A stretch of DNA of 64,000 nucleotides, taken from the NCBI GenBank assembly GCA_022376465.1, contig JACDTU010000004.1:2170001-2234000 (forward strand), given 5' to 3'. Every line of letters starts with the position of its first letter. Position 1 is the first letter of the stretch. Source of the stretch: Cubamyces lactineus. Its lineage: Eukaryota; Basidiomycota; Agaricomycetes; Polyporales; Polyporaceae. Shown one piece after another: positions 24,988-36,100 of this stretch. A program made the translations under genes and the position numbers. The notes beneath the pieces are model-generated. The model had not been told where the DNA came from, searched no databases, and was given only the letters and a program-made list of their open reading frames with translations.

Positions 24988-25659
24988 TATACGCGCGGAC
25001 ACGGGCTACGTCGTCGTTGATGATTGTAATGCTTCGCGATACCTCGTACTTCACAATCCAACTATCTCAGAGGACAGAGTTGGGTCGCTTCAACGAATTC
25101 AGGATGGACAAGTCCAACTTGCGTAGAAAGCAGAGAGCAGAACTTAAGAGAGAGGCCGAAGTGTATAGACACACCGTGCAAGAGATTCTGACGAAAGGAA
25201 AATTCTGTCCGAGCTGTAAGCGGGAGCAAATATGACTAGATAAAAGGCAGAATGCGTACGGTAAATCCAGCTAGATGAGGAGCTCGTGACGTTTCTACGA
25301 ACAGACCCACAGGAGGGGGGGGGGACGCGGAGAGGAAATAGCATAGGTAGCAATAACACAACAGGCTGAATGAATGAGCTGGCTAAGAAGTGAGATGGGC
25401 GCGACCGTAGGGAGAAGAGAGGGGGATGTGTGAACGAGAGATGATGGGGTGGGTGATGGGAAGAATACAATGCAGGGTGCGTGCGATCATGCGAGATGCG
25501 ATGCTTCCAACGACAAAAGACTGCGAACGTCCACGGCTCAGCGCGCTCCGCATAAAACTACAAACTCGGTCAAGCGGCGACGGACCCATAGATACGACCT
25601 TCCTATCCTTCCTACTTTCCTTTCTACCGCGGCGGGCTTCGCTGCCCCGTCTGGCGCCC
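24988..25659. other. Convergent gap with a 10-base G run
   Basis: The 672-base region between two convergent genes holds a homopolymer of 10 G at 25315-25324 and long purine-rich stretches. No gene is supported. Confidence 0.4.
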
Positions 25660-27698
25660 TCATGAGCGTCGCTCGCGTCGGCTGCGATGCCTTTCGGACC
25701 GTGACGCGTTGTGCACGATTCCGACAACGTTAGGAGGGATAGTACCCCTCTCAAGAGCAGCAGCGATCACCTCGGCCGGGAGGTCTATCTGTGCACCATC
25801 GGGGTAGGCGTACGCATCCAGAGGCGAATAAGCAGGTGGCTCCACGTTTAGCGCGTCCAGCTGAGCTGCGGACGAGCTAGGAGAGACATGAGCACTAGGG
25901 TCCGGTGCAGCAGAACTCGAAGGAGCTAACGCCTGCAGGTGTATGTCGCGGGGACCAGGCGTGGGAAGGTCTCCAACGACAGGCGACTCGGGGGGAGGAT
26001 GGACGTGGATCGCGAGGTCTGCACCTGAAACCGACGAACGAGAGCCCGTGCGCGCATGAGTGATGGTGAATGGCTGGGGGCGGGGAGTATTGAACTGGTT
26101 CGCACCTGCGCCCGCGGCATCTCGGGATGGCGACCGAGACGCGTGCGAGGAGCCGGACGCAGACGATCCGTCCTCGTCTGTCCCTGGGGGGTGCTCCCTT
26201 GTTGTGGGAGAGGGAGGTAGATTAGTGTTAGGAGGCGCGTGGAAGGGTAGGTCAGTGGGCGAGATGTACCTCCGCGAAGTCGATGGTCCTGCAGCACCAG
26301 CGGACTCGGGCTCTTCCTCAATGGGCGTGATGGGCGGCGGGGGTGTCCCGGGAGGAGACGGTGACGTCAAAGGACTACCACGCAAGGGCGAGGACTCGAT
26401 AGGCGCGGAGGACCCTTGCCCTACCCTGGGTCTCCGCGAACGGTGGGACCGACGGGAGCGAGTAGAGGCACCTGCAGGGCTTGCTGGCGAGAGCATGCCA
26501 CTGGGAATCGGAGTAAGGTCTCCTCCACTCGCGAGTAGTATGCTGCCAGCCTCGCTGCCATAAGCTGGGGGTGGGGCCAACGTTCCTTGACTAGGCGCAA
26601 GACCCCAACGCTTGACGTTTGCTTCGATGAAGACGAACCCAGATTGCCCGAGGTTGATATGAATACTGCATGGTCCGTCAGCGCCCACGGTCGGGAATAG
26701 GTTCCAACTCGTCAAGCCAGTGTAAGCATCCTCCATCTTGCGCCCATTCTTCGTGAAGAAGACGGTCCCAGAGCGTGGCCGATACCCGACACCGAGAACG
26801 TCGCCCTCTTTGAGCGTAGTACCACAGGGCGTCGCGGTGAACGGGAAGTTGTGGGACTTGTCTCCGTTCGAATGGTAGGCGACTGAGTACCTGCACAACC
26901 CCGGAAGACGGAACCATGGATAAGGTTTAGTAGCCAACCCAATGGCGACGTTGGTAGTTGGAGGTAGATCGAACATCTTGGCCTCCCAGTAGTAGACTTC
27001 GTTCAGTTTTGGCAGCGGCAAATTGGACTGAACTGAAGACGCGCAGAGGGGGTCCGGCAGGAACGTCAGCTCTGTACGAGCATGTACCAACAAGGACGAT
27101 AGAGCCTCGAAATCCGGCTCAAATGACCAAGCAGAAACGCCCTTCTCCTGGATGGACAGAAACTGGGATAATGTGATGTCCGTGGGCATGGAATTTGGTG
27201 GATGCTGCAGTTGGAACTCTGTACAATATGCGTGAGTTTGGTGAGCGGGATATACGAATACGCGTGGGACTCTGCCTCACCCTTTGAACGGAGGTAGGCT
27301 CGCCGTTCGGACTCGCCTACAGTCTCGAGCCAGCGGGATTCGACGCCCTCGAAACCACCTTCGCCCTCGATGAGGTCTTCCCGACTCATGTCTATGGGAC
27401 CCTCATTGTCCCTGAGCATAATCCCGCGCCTTCTGCGCAGGAGGATGACAGACACCAAGAAGAGAAGGAGTAGAAAGAGGAACGTAGAGAGCACGATAAG
27501 CATTGGGAGGATGATGTAGAAGGCGTCGCGCGAGCCATTTCCAGGCTGGTGTGGATAGTCATCGGGGTTTGCAGTAATGGCTATTCGAACGTCGGGGATG
27601 TTGTCCTGGATGGCCCTGATGCGGGCTGACAATGCCTCGGGAACATCATCCCAATCCGCAGGGATAGGACGAGCGGCGCGTCCTTGGGACGGGCGCAT
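25660..27698 (-). CDS. ssh4: SSH4/EAR1-like SPRY-domain Rsp5 adaptor
   Basis: 658-residue membrane protein from exons 27698-27281 and 27218-25660. A transmembrane helix lies at about residues 56-84 (YIILPMLIVLSTFLFLLLL). The fungal SSH4 signature PPNSMPTDITLSQFLSIQEK comes next, then a SPRY domain (about residues 195-345; VAIGLATKPYPWFRLPG, DVLGVGYRPRSGTVFFTKNG). Two PPAY motifs, near residues 355 and 605, are of the PPxY type that binds WW domains of the ubiquitin ligase Rsp5. Yeast Ssh4/Ear1 recruit Rsp5 to endosomal and vacuolar cargo, including nutrient permeases. The C-terminal third is disordered. The minus-strand leader just upstream is pyrimidine-rich, supporting this ATG. Confidence 0.88.
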
Positions 27699-28132
27699 GG
27701 CTTGGTAGAATCCAGGGGGGCCAAGAGAGGGCGGCCACAGAGTAGAGAAGAAGGGCGAAGGAGAGAGCAAGGGAGAGAGGAAGAGGGAAGAGAATGAGCA
27801 AGTAGAGAGGGACGATGTGGGAACCTGAATCGCGGCGGCACACGCTCCAGCTCTCGACTGCCCGACTCGCAGAGCAAGCCTCCGGAGTGTGTCGGCCTGC
27901 ACCGCCCGGCTGCGGAGGCCAGTGGCTGCCACAACCACCGGCCCCCCGCCGAAATCGACCGACGCTCCGGGACGGGCTGAGATAAGCAATGCGGGGATGG
28001 GCGTCTGCGGGCATCCGACTGACTCTGACCAGACTAGTCGTAGTTGGTCGTAGCCGGCTCTCTTACTTGCTTCACTTTTGGCTCGTGTCTCTGCTGATCC
28101 TCCGCCAACCACCGCATGGCGCCGCGTCCTTC
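27699..28132. promoter_or_regulatory. Divergent ssh4/snf4 promoter
   Basis: The 434-base region has a long pyrimidine-rich tract on the ssh4 strand (about 27720-27810), typical of fungal core promoters. On the snf4 side a seven-codon uORF starts at 28116. Confidence 0.5.
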
Positions 28133-28136
28133 ATGA
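28116..28136 (+). promoter_or_regulatory. uORF overlapping the snf4 start codon
   Basis: An ATG at 28116 opens a six-residue reading frame (MAPRPS) whose TGA at 28134-28136 overlaps the inferred snf4 ATG at 28133 as ATGA. If it lies in the transcript, translation of snf4 would depend on leaky scanning or termination-reinitiation. The transcription start is unknown. Confidence 0.4.
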
Positions 28137-29794
28137 GTGCAACTCTATCTCCCTCCAATTCCCCTCGAGTCCGTCGTAGAGGCTCGACAAGGAGACCCCG
28201 CGCGGTTTCACACCTACCCCCTTTCACCCAGGAAAGCCACGATGCCGCGCTCTACGCTATCAGGCACTACCTAAAGGGACGAACGTCCTACGACACCTTC
28301 CCAGTCAGCTTCAGGTTGATCGTCCTCGACTCCAAACTAGAGGTCAAGAAGGCTCTCCAATGCTTGCTCCTCAATGGTGCGTGGTTATGAGTTCAGACGC
28401 ACATCTCTCGTTAACCGTGTGGCCTTTCCCAGGTGTTGTTTCTGCACCACTTTGGAATAGCGAACGGTCCTGCTTTGCTGGAATGTTCACAGTCTCCGAT
28501 ATCATTCACCTCATCCAGTACTACTATAAATGCTCCTCATACGACGCTGCTGCTGCGGACGTTGAGACCTTCCGTCTAGAGTCATTGCGAGGTGCGCATA
28601 TTTTGCTACAATTTTCTCATGCAATCGTGCTCACATCGATTCAGACATCGAGCGACAGCTCGGCGTCGATCCCCCTCCACTGTTGCGCGAACATCCCTCT
28701 GCTTCCCTGTACGACGCGTCCAAGCGACTCATTCAAACCCACGCTCGTCGTCTACCCCTCCTTGACAATGATACCGAAACCGGACACGAAGTCATCGTGT
28801 CAATCCTCACCCAGTACCGTCTCCTCAAGTTTATATCCATAAACGTCAGTCTTGGTGTTGCCGGCTCCGGTCTGTGGTGCTGATCGTCTCGTTCGCGGCC
28901 CATCTGATGCTTCCTTCAGTGTCCGAAGGAAATCCAGCAACTACATTTGCCCTTGCGCAAGCTAGGTATCGGCACATACGTGAACCCTCCACCTTTACCT
29001 CCAAGCGGTGAAAGGCCAGAGGGTTACAACCCCTTCCATCCCATCGCGACTGCGACCATGGACACGCCTGTCTTCGACGTCGTGCACATGTTCTCGGAAC
29101 GTGGGATTTCCGCCGTCCCAATTGTAGACGAGGAAGGCATCGTTGTCAACCTTTACGAAACGGTTGATGTCATCGTACGTCCCACCATTTCCCTTTGAAT
29201 ATTCACGAGCTTGGGTCTCATGAGTAGCGATAGACTCTTGTGCGGCTTGGCGCCTACCAATCATTGGATTTGACGATATCCGAAGCTCTGAACCAGAGAT
29301 CGCCCGATTTCCCCGGTGTCGTCATCTGTACCGCGTCCGACTCACTGGGCACGCTGATGCAACTCATCAAGAAACGCCGGGTGCATCGGCTTGTGGTCGT
29401 AGAGGGCGAGGTGCGTGTCATCACTTATTCCGCTGATTGAGTTGCATCCTCACACAGCTTGGCAACGCAGGAGGAAGAGCGCAAAGGCGGGAAGAAGGGA
29501 CGCCTGTTGGGCATCATCACCTTGAGCGATGTCTTGCGATACCTTATCGGCGACGTCGCAATCGGCGAAGCTCAACTGGAGCACTCGGTGCCCTCGACAG
29601 ACCCCACTCCCACTCCCGATCCTGCGCATGTGCCTTCTGAGACGCCTGCATCTTCGGAAGCGCACGCGGAGGCAGCTCCTGCGCCAGATCCTGCGCCGGA
29701 CGCCCCCGCTACGGAGGATACCGCCGCCGTTCCGCCAGAAGAGAAGCAAGAGGCGGGCGCCACGGAGGCAGAGGCACCTGCGCCCACTGAATGA
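28133..29794 (+). CDS. snf4: AMPK/SNF1 gamma subunit with four CBS domains
   Basis: 452-residue nucleotide-sensing subunit of the SNF1/AMPK complex, which controls carbon derepression. Exons: 28133-28376, 28433-28591, 28645-28844, 28920-29174, 29234-29410, 29471-29794. The CBS repeats are recognisable by VKKALQCLLLNGVVSAPLW, SLYDASKRLIQTHARRLPLL, PVFDVVHMFSERGISAVPIV and TLMQLIKKRRVHRLVVVEGE, the last followed by GRLLGIITLSDVLRYLIG. FTVSDIIHLIQYYY in the first repeat is characteristic of Snf4. A roughly 60-residue Pro/Ala/Glu-rich tail follows the last CBS domain and is longer than in yeast Snf4. Confidence 0.95.
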
Positions 29795-30140
29795 ACTTGG
29801 AAGGGGACGACGGCTGAGGAGAGCAGGGTTGACTGTAGATGTAGCCTTACCGTTCTGAATTTTGTTTGCTCTAGGCTTTGGATGCATGTGTACCAGTATG
29901 CTGTTGTCGTTTCCCCAAACCATCTGGAGGTCTTGTGCGACCTACACCTTGAGGGCTGCAAATCGCGCGTGTCGTCCGCGAGTACTTGTATCGCATAGAC
30001 GCCCACCAACACTGTGCAATCGAGCGCTGGAAGCGGTCCGTTGCGCATACTCAGCACGCCTGCCGCACGCAAGCCACTCAAGTCAGCTTGCCTCCGGCCA
30101 CCAACTACTGCTCCGTTTCCGCCCCTCGTCGTCCGTCGCG
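29795..30140. other. Spacer between snf4 and vam7
   Basis: The 346-base spacer contains the snf4 3' UTR and the vam7 promoter. No TATA box or repeat stands out. Confidence 0.35.
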
Positions 30141-31235
30141 ATGAGCACCGTCATCCAAGCGATACACATACCCTCCTGGGAAGAGCGCACCCAGCCCAAG
30201 CCGCACGTCGTCTACCGCATCGAGATCCGGGCCTCCGTCCGCTCCTGGCAGATGTGGCGCCGCTACTCCGAGTTCGCAGACCTCCATGTCGAGCTCACCA
30301 AGTCGACGGGCGCAGCACCCCCCGCACCGCTCCCGCCCAAGCACACCCTCGCGCTCTTCCGATCGAACACGAACCCTGCCCTGCTCGAGGAGCGCCGCGC
30401 GGCCCTCGAAACGTACCTCCGGGCCATCCTGGCGGCACGAGACGACCGCTGGCGCGAGTCGTTTGCGTTCCGTGACTTTTTGGGTGTGCCGGTGGGCAAG
30501 CAGGCGGCGCACGATGTCGGCGGGCCGTCCCAATTCACGTCATCCTCGTGGCTCGACGAGCACCAGGATTTGCAGGCGTGCGTGCGCGACGTCCGGGCGG
30601 ACATCAATCGGCGTGACGCACTCTCGGATTCGAACGACATCTCGGGCTCACATCAGGCGAATGTGCAGGCGAAGAAGAAGCTCGCGGGGGTGCTCACGCG
30701 CGTCGGTGTGCTCGAAGAAGGGCTACAGACGCTAGCATTGGCGGGGCTCAGCGAGGGCGAGTTGCAGAGGCGGAGGGACATGGTCGCACGCCTACGGGAC
30801 GACTGCGAGAAGCTCGCGAAGATCGTCACCGTCTCGCGGATGACGACGAGAGGAATCGGTTCTGCGGCGGAGCGTAACCCTGCGTCGGCGACGGACCGTG
30901 ATGCGCTTATGAGCTCGTCGAGTGGGATGCCAGGAGGCTTCAACAGACCGGTGGCGCGCGTCTTCGGACAGGCTGCGCCTCCACGAGAAACGGAGCAGAC
31001 ACGGCCGCTAGACGACCATGGCCTTCTGCAGTTGCAACAAACACAAATAAATCAGCAGGACACGCAGCTCGCTCAGCTCACAGCTATCCTGCAACGCCAG
31101 AAGCAGCTCGGACTCGCGATTCACGAGGAGGTCTCCCAGCAGATCGAAGAGCTCGACCACCTGAATAACGAGGTGGACAGGGCTGGAGGCAAGCTCACGA
31201 ATGCGAAGAGACAGTTGAACAGGCTAGGAGGGTAG
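30141..31235 (+). CDS. vam7: Vacuolar PX-domain Qc-SNARE VAM7
   Basis: Intronless 364-residue protein. The PX domain covers about residues 1-115, with the lipid-contact block RRYSEFADLH, a PPLPPK-like loop (APLPPKHTL) and the helix ALETYLRAILAARDDRW; PX of Vam7 binds PI3P on the vacuole. The C-terminal SNARE motif (about residues 300-360; LLQLQQTQINQQDTQLAQLT to LDHLNNEVDRAGGKL) has no transmembrane helix after it, which is the hallmark of Vam7. It acts in homotypic vacuole fusion. A gene of this length without introns is unusual among its neighbours here. Confidence 0.93.
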   Translation: MSTVIQAIHIPSWEERTQPKPHVVYRIEIRASVRSWQMWRRYSEFADLHVELTKSTGAAPPAPLPPKHTLALFRSNTNPALLEERRAALETYLRAILAARDDRWRESFAFRDFLGVPVGKQAAHDVGGPSQFTSSSWLDEHQDLQACVRDVRADINRRDALSDSNDISGSHQANVQAKKKLAGVLTRVGVLEEGLQTLALAGLSEGELQRRRDMVARLRDDCEKLAKIVTVSRMTTRGIGSAAERNPASATDRDALMSSSSGMPGGFNRPVARVFGQAAPPRETEQTRPLDDHGLLQLQQTQINQQDTQLAQLTAILQRQKQLGLAIHEEVSQQIEELDHLNNEVDRAGGKLTNAKRQLNRLGG

Positions 31236-31367
31236 ATGGCGGCGGAGGGTACGTGCTACTTGTCGGACGGTATTGGATCATGATATTACAGTCGCTGTAC
31301 TGTTTTCCCCCGGGTACTAGATGGATGTACAAGGATAATATGCACATGGAAGTGGTATCATACGGAT

Positions 31368-32548
31368 CTATCGTGAGTCGTCTCTATGTCTATGGTCCTG
31401 TTTCATCAACAGCCGCCCCACGCCCTGCAAATAGTGGTGAGAAATTGTGAAGGAGACGGTCAAGAAGAGCGACGTACCTCAAAGCATGCAATCATAATTC
31501 CACAGGCCGGCGCGATTTTCGTAATGCGCGGTACGATTCCCGCGTACAAAGCCGAAACCCCTTCGTTACGGACGACCTCCAGTAGCAAAGGGATAGATGC
31601 AGTGGTTTTGCTTGTCGCGGACATCAACATCGCTTGCCGTCGCGTTTTCAGTACGTCGAAGGGCGACGTGAGTAGCGCCGCTGTGGTCCCACTGATGGCT
31701 CCGCTAGCGAAAGCGACTCCCGCGCCTTCGTGGCCTCGGGCTTCAAAGCCGCGCTTGCATGACTCGTATCCGGCCCAATAAAGCCCGCTAAACGGCACGT
31801 CTCGCCATAGCGTAGGCCCTAGGCCGCGCCATAGGTAATGCCAGCCGCGCGACTGGGCCAAGCTACGTATTGACGCCAAAACAGAGCGGAGCGTGTGTGG
31901 GTGGTCGGGTGAAGGCGGAGTCGACTGCAGATTCGTTCGGACGAGTTCTAAGGGAGACATGAGAGACGTGATGGATGTCCGTGCGATGATACCGGCGGAA
32001 AGCGGGACGAGAGATTGCGGAAGGAGCGGAGGGAGGGTGACATTCAGTAGATGGTCGTAAGTGAGCATATAGCATGTTGACGAGGGTACGCCTATGAGTC
32101 TGATAGGCCTGTTAACAAGCTATCTCGCATTATAATACAGATGAAGACTCACAATGATGTTCCTGCACCCTTCCAGAGCCCCGCGACCCCTTCCGCGCGC
32201 CATACATGGCGGATGGCGTCGAAGAAGCCATTCACCCTTTCTGTCTTGAACACCCCATGGTCCCAAATACACACCACTTCTCCCTCCACGGTCCTGACGA
32301 GCGACGACATGTTTCTCACACATGTTGAGGGGGACGCTTGGCAACATGTGTTGGGTGGAGGGTTAGGGAATAGAGGTCGCTGTACAGGAGGCTGCGTTTG
32401 TAGACGCGTTTTGACGACGTCAAACGGGGTCACTGTGCTATCCTTGAGTACTATGCATTCGAGCGAAGAGGATGACCAACTCACTGGTGAGAGCGGTGAC
32501 CATGGAGCCGGTCGCGGCTGCGACGAGTTTGGCTTCAAACTCGTGCAT
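31368..32548 (-). CDS. mtm1: Mitochondrial carrier of the MTM1/SLC25A39-40 type
   Basis: 340-residue inner-membrane carrier. Exons 5' to 3': 32548-32485, 32432-32153, 32099-31478, 31424-31368. It has the three carrier signatures MTPFDVVKTRLQ, MSPLELVRTNLQ and TSPFDVLKTRRQ, one per repeat. The Cys-containing insertion after the first signature (NTCCQASPSTCVRN) and GLWKGAGTSLLIGVPSSTCYM fit the SLC25A39/40-Mtm1 group, implicated in mitochondrial glutathione, manganese and iron-sulfur homeostasis. The last small exon supplies GVGRLLMKQD. It converges on vam7 with 132 bases between stops. Confidence 0.9.
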
Positions 32549-33170
32549 TCTGCTCTGACGCTACTATGTCCAAAAACGAGGTTTGCGAGGACAACAGAGA
32601 GATGCACCGGCCAGAGGCTGGGGAGGGAGAGGTAGGAGGGGAGTCGACGACTCGCACGGCGTTCGGTCGAGTCGGAAAGAGGGCTTGGGCGACTCCCGCG
32701 CCGACCAGATGCGTCATTTACCTCTGCCCGCCTTATCTGATAAGTTTTCCTGTTTCATCTAAGCGCCCTATAATGCAGCGCCCATCGGCCCCTTCCGCCG
32801 AAATACTCGGTCTAAAACTTACTCTTGGGCTTTCGAAGTCATTGTAAACGATCCGACGGCGAGTATTTGGCATAAGAGAGCAGAGTCAATTATCGACAGA
32901 GCCGGCAGGTTAAGTACAACCAGTCTAAGAATAAAAAGATGCAGTGACAACCCATGATATGCTGATGAGGATAAGAGGACGCGGAGTAAGGAGCGAACAG
33001 CGGACAGTAGTGAACACAGGTCTGCAACGGTGAGTGAGAGAGATACAGTAAAAGGAGCGTGCGCATGGTGCGTAGGAGCAGGGCATGGAGGGTAGATCCG
33101 AAGATAATAAGACAGTACGGGCTTGGTTAGTGGGGGTGTTCAGATGGGAGAAGATCGAGTCAAGAGCGAA
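32549..33170. other. Gap upstream of mtm1
   Basis: The 622 bases hold the mtm1 promoter and the 3' end of the RhoGEF gene. No gene, TATA box or repeat was recognised. Confidence 0.35.
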
Positions 33171-36100
33171 CTATGTTTTGGAAGCAGGGATATGAAGATT
33201 GATCGCTGTATCATGCCAAATGTCAGAAGGCGGTGAGAGTGTGAAGTCTAACGGCACATACCCCTATACCAAGTCAAAGCATCTGACGTTGACGGCGCAT
33301 CGAAATAAAGAATCGCCTTGTTGTCAACTAAGCGGAGAGCTAGATCGCACTATCAGTCCGGTGCATGTTCGTGCGGGCCGCAGGGTGGCACTCACTGTTA
33401 CCATGCACAATACTCGCCGGCTGAGGAAGAGTTTGCATCCGGAGCACAGCCCAGAGGTCAACGGAAGAGTTCGGGTCCTGCCCTTCAGAAGGGTCCCGAC
33501 AGAGCACCAACAAATCGTTGCACAATATGCCGATCAGGGACCTGGGGGTCAACTCTGGCGACAAGCACTCGACCTCAACGGACGAGGCATCGCCTTGAGC
33601 GTTGATCACCTCGAACGCCACCGTTGCTTTCCTAACGACACGCGTCAGCTGCAGGGGGCCGTCCATGATGAGGCGACTGCGACGACTAAGGTTAAATCAT
33701 TTTTCGCAGCAATGCGCAGATATAATGCTCACCGATGAGGTTGTACGAGCGGGCTAGGGAACTTGCCCCGGATCCTCGACTGCCACTGCACAAGCCGGCG
33801 GCGCGATTCCGCCTCACGCTTGCCCTCGTTCATGTTGGTCGCGAGGGAGGCAATCTCGGTCAGAGCACGGTCGATCGGGTCGTCCATGTACTCGTACATA
33901 GGCGGACTGCTGCGAACGAGCTCCTCGAGCTGTCATGCATGCCGTGAGTATCCATCTCCACCACAAAGCTGATATGGAACTTACCAGCAGACGATAGCGG
34001 GGTATACGCTGCACAGGTAGTAGCAAGTAACCCTCTAGGTTGAGCTGTGAATGCCGAGGGTTCATGCGGCAGCGCTTGAGGTAGGCCTTTATCCGTTTCT
34101 TCTGACTTGAGGTCAAGGAAACAGTGTTGGCGGCGGAGGCACCATCCGGAGCAGGCGTATTGCCAAGACCGGCAGACATCGCGAGGCCAAGCCCGACGAG
34201 CTGCGCGCTGCTCGATGAGGGCGAGAGTGTCTGGGCCGGAGTAGTACTCCCCGACTTGTCAGTCGTCCACATCTTGATGCGCTGTACGGAGTTGTCAAAG
34301 TTGCTAACCCGCCGTCAGACGCCGCCTTCGACACGTGAAACCGCACTCGGAACTTACTTGATGTAGGTCGAGTACATCTTCATGAACGCTGCATGGGAGA
34401 CGAACGTATTCGCCACATCTCGCGCCACATACAGCGACAGCTGGCCGTCGACGTCGGTCGGGCCGCCCTGTATCGGCACCAAGAGAGGAGCGGTGGCACG
34501 TTCAAGCGCAGGCAAGAAGCTCTCTCTGTGGAAATAGAACAGAGCCTCCAGACCGCTGAAGACGATCTTCCGCTCGTGTGCCGGAACAATAGTATCCTTA
34601 TTCTGGCCAATTCCGTTGACGGGGACGGAGGCGGGCTTGATGTAGATGTCGACGAGCTCTTGGAGGCCCTTTACGTACGTGCGCTCCGTCCTGTGGCAGC
34701 ATGCTGAGCATCACATCGCAGGAAATCATATAAAAGGACATACTCGACGATCTCACGGATGACCCTTGCACGCTTGGCCTTGTCGTCCTTATACTTCCGT
34801 TCCTCGCCGTCCTTCGAGCCCGTGCTATCGGTCGTAGCCACGCTGTTGGTCTGCGTCGTGCTGCCGCCACGCATACCGATCCGACCTTCGGTGGAGCGCA
34901 GGTTGACAGACTCGGGTCTCGACGAGGAAGAGCCGCCAGACGCGAGGGACGCCACAGAGTTCTCTGACGGGAGCCGGCCGTTATCGACCATCGTAGGGCG
35001 ACGAGACCGAGTGCCAGACGATTGTGAATCAGGAGAAGCGATGCCGTACATGGACATAGTCTGCGTCTGGCCTCTGGTGAGGTCATGCATATCTCGCAGG
35101 TAAGACATAACGGAGCGCAGAGCACGGATCCTTGCCTCTCTCGCACGTTCTTCCTCGCGACGCTGTACCTCTTCGTACGTGTCCACCTGCAGAGGGCTAG
35201 GCTGGACGGGACTGGACTGTACGGGACTGGTTGCTGCTGGCACGATGAGCTCTTCCACGTCCTCGGCACTGTTGGTAGCGGTGATGCCAGGGACGAACTG
35301 GGAAGCAGCGGGGATTGGGATGGGAGAGACGTCTATGGGAAGGAAGCTCCTGCGCTTGTTCGCGCGAGAGGTGGGAACAGTGGGCACGAGGAGGTTATTA
35401 GACGCGGTAGGTGGTGCCTGCTTCGCTGCCTCGGTGGACATCTTCTTGAGCTGATCGAGCGGTGACGCAGTCATCTTCAGAAGGTCGTTCGAATGCTTGC
35501 GAGAAATACTCGGCGCGATGGGGCGCTCCTCCGCGGCCTGTTCATTCTCTTGCAGGAGCGTGCCGGTCGTAGAGATACGGACATCGAGTAGGGGGACAGA
35601 AGCCACTTGCTTCGGGGGAGGCGGTCGAGAGGGGTACGGCGAATGCTGGTGCGGTACTTGCGACTGGTGCAAGGACGTGCGCGTAGGCAGCGGAGGCTGG
35701 TCCGTTCGCATCTTCCCCATCGACATCTTCTTGAGGAATCCCCATCTGCTGCTGCTCTTGTCCTTGTCATCTTTCGAACGAGGCCGGGCAGGTAGCACTT
35801 GCTCCATGGGAACAGCGCCTTCCTGAGGGAAGATGACCTTGTTCGGCAGCGGGGGGACAGGGACAGGTTGTGCCTGCGCCGTCTCCTCCTCTGTCGGACT
35901 GTCCCAGATGCTGCTATCGACCGTGCGCCGAGACCGGCTGCTCGCCGTCGGGGACATGGCTCCCGAGGCAACACCCAGACTGGCAAACCGACGGGGCACA
36001 GACTGGTCATTGGCCGAGCTCGCCATGTTGAGCAGATTTGAGCTCGAGGCAGAGCCCGCATAATCCGCGAGTGCGCCACGCTGGGGAGAAGACGATGCCG

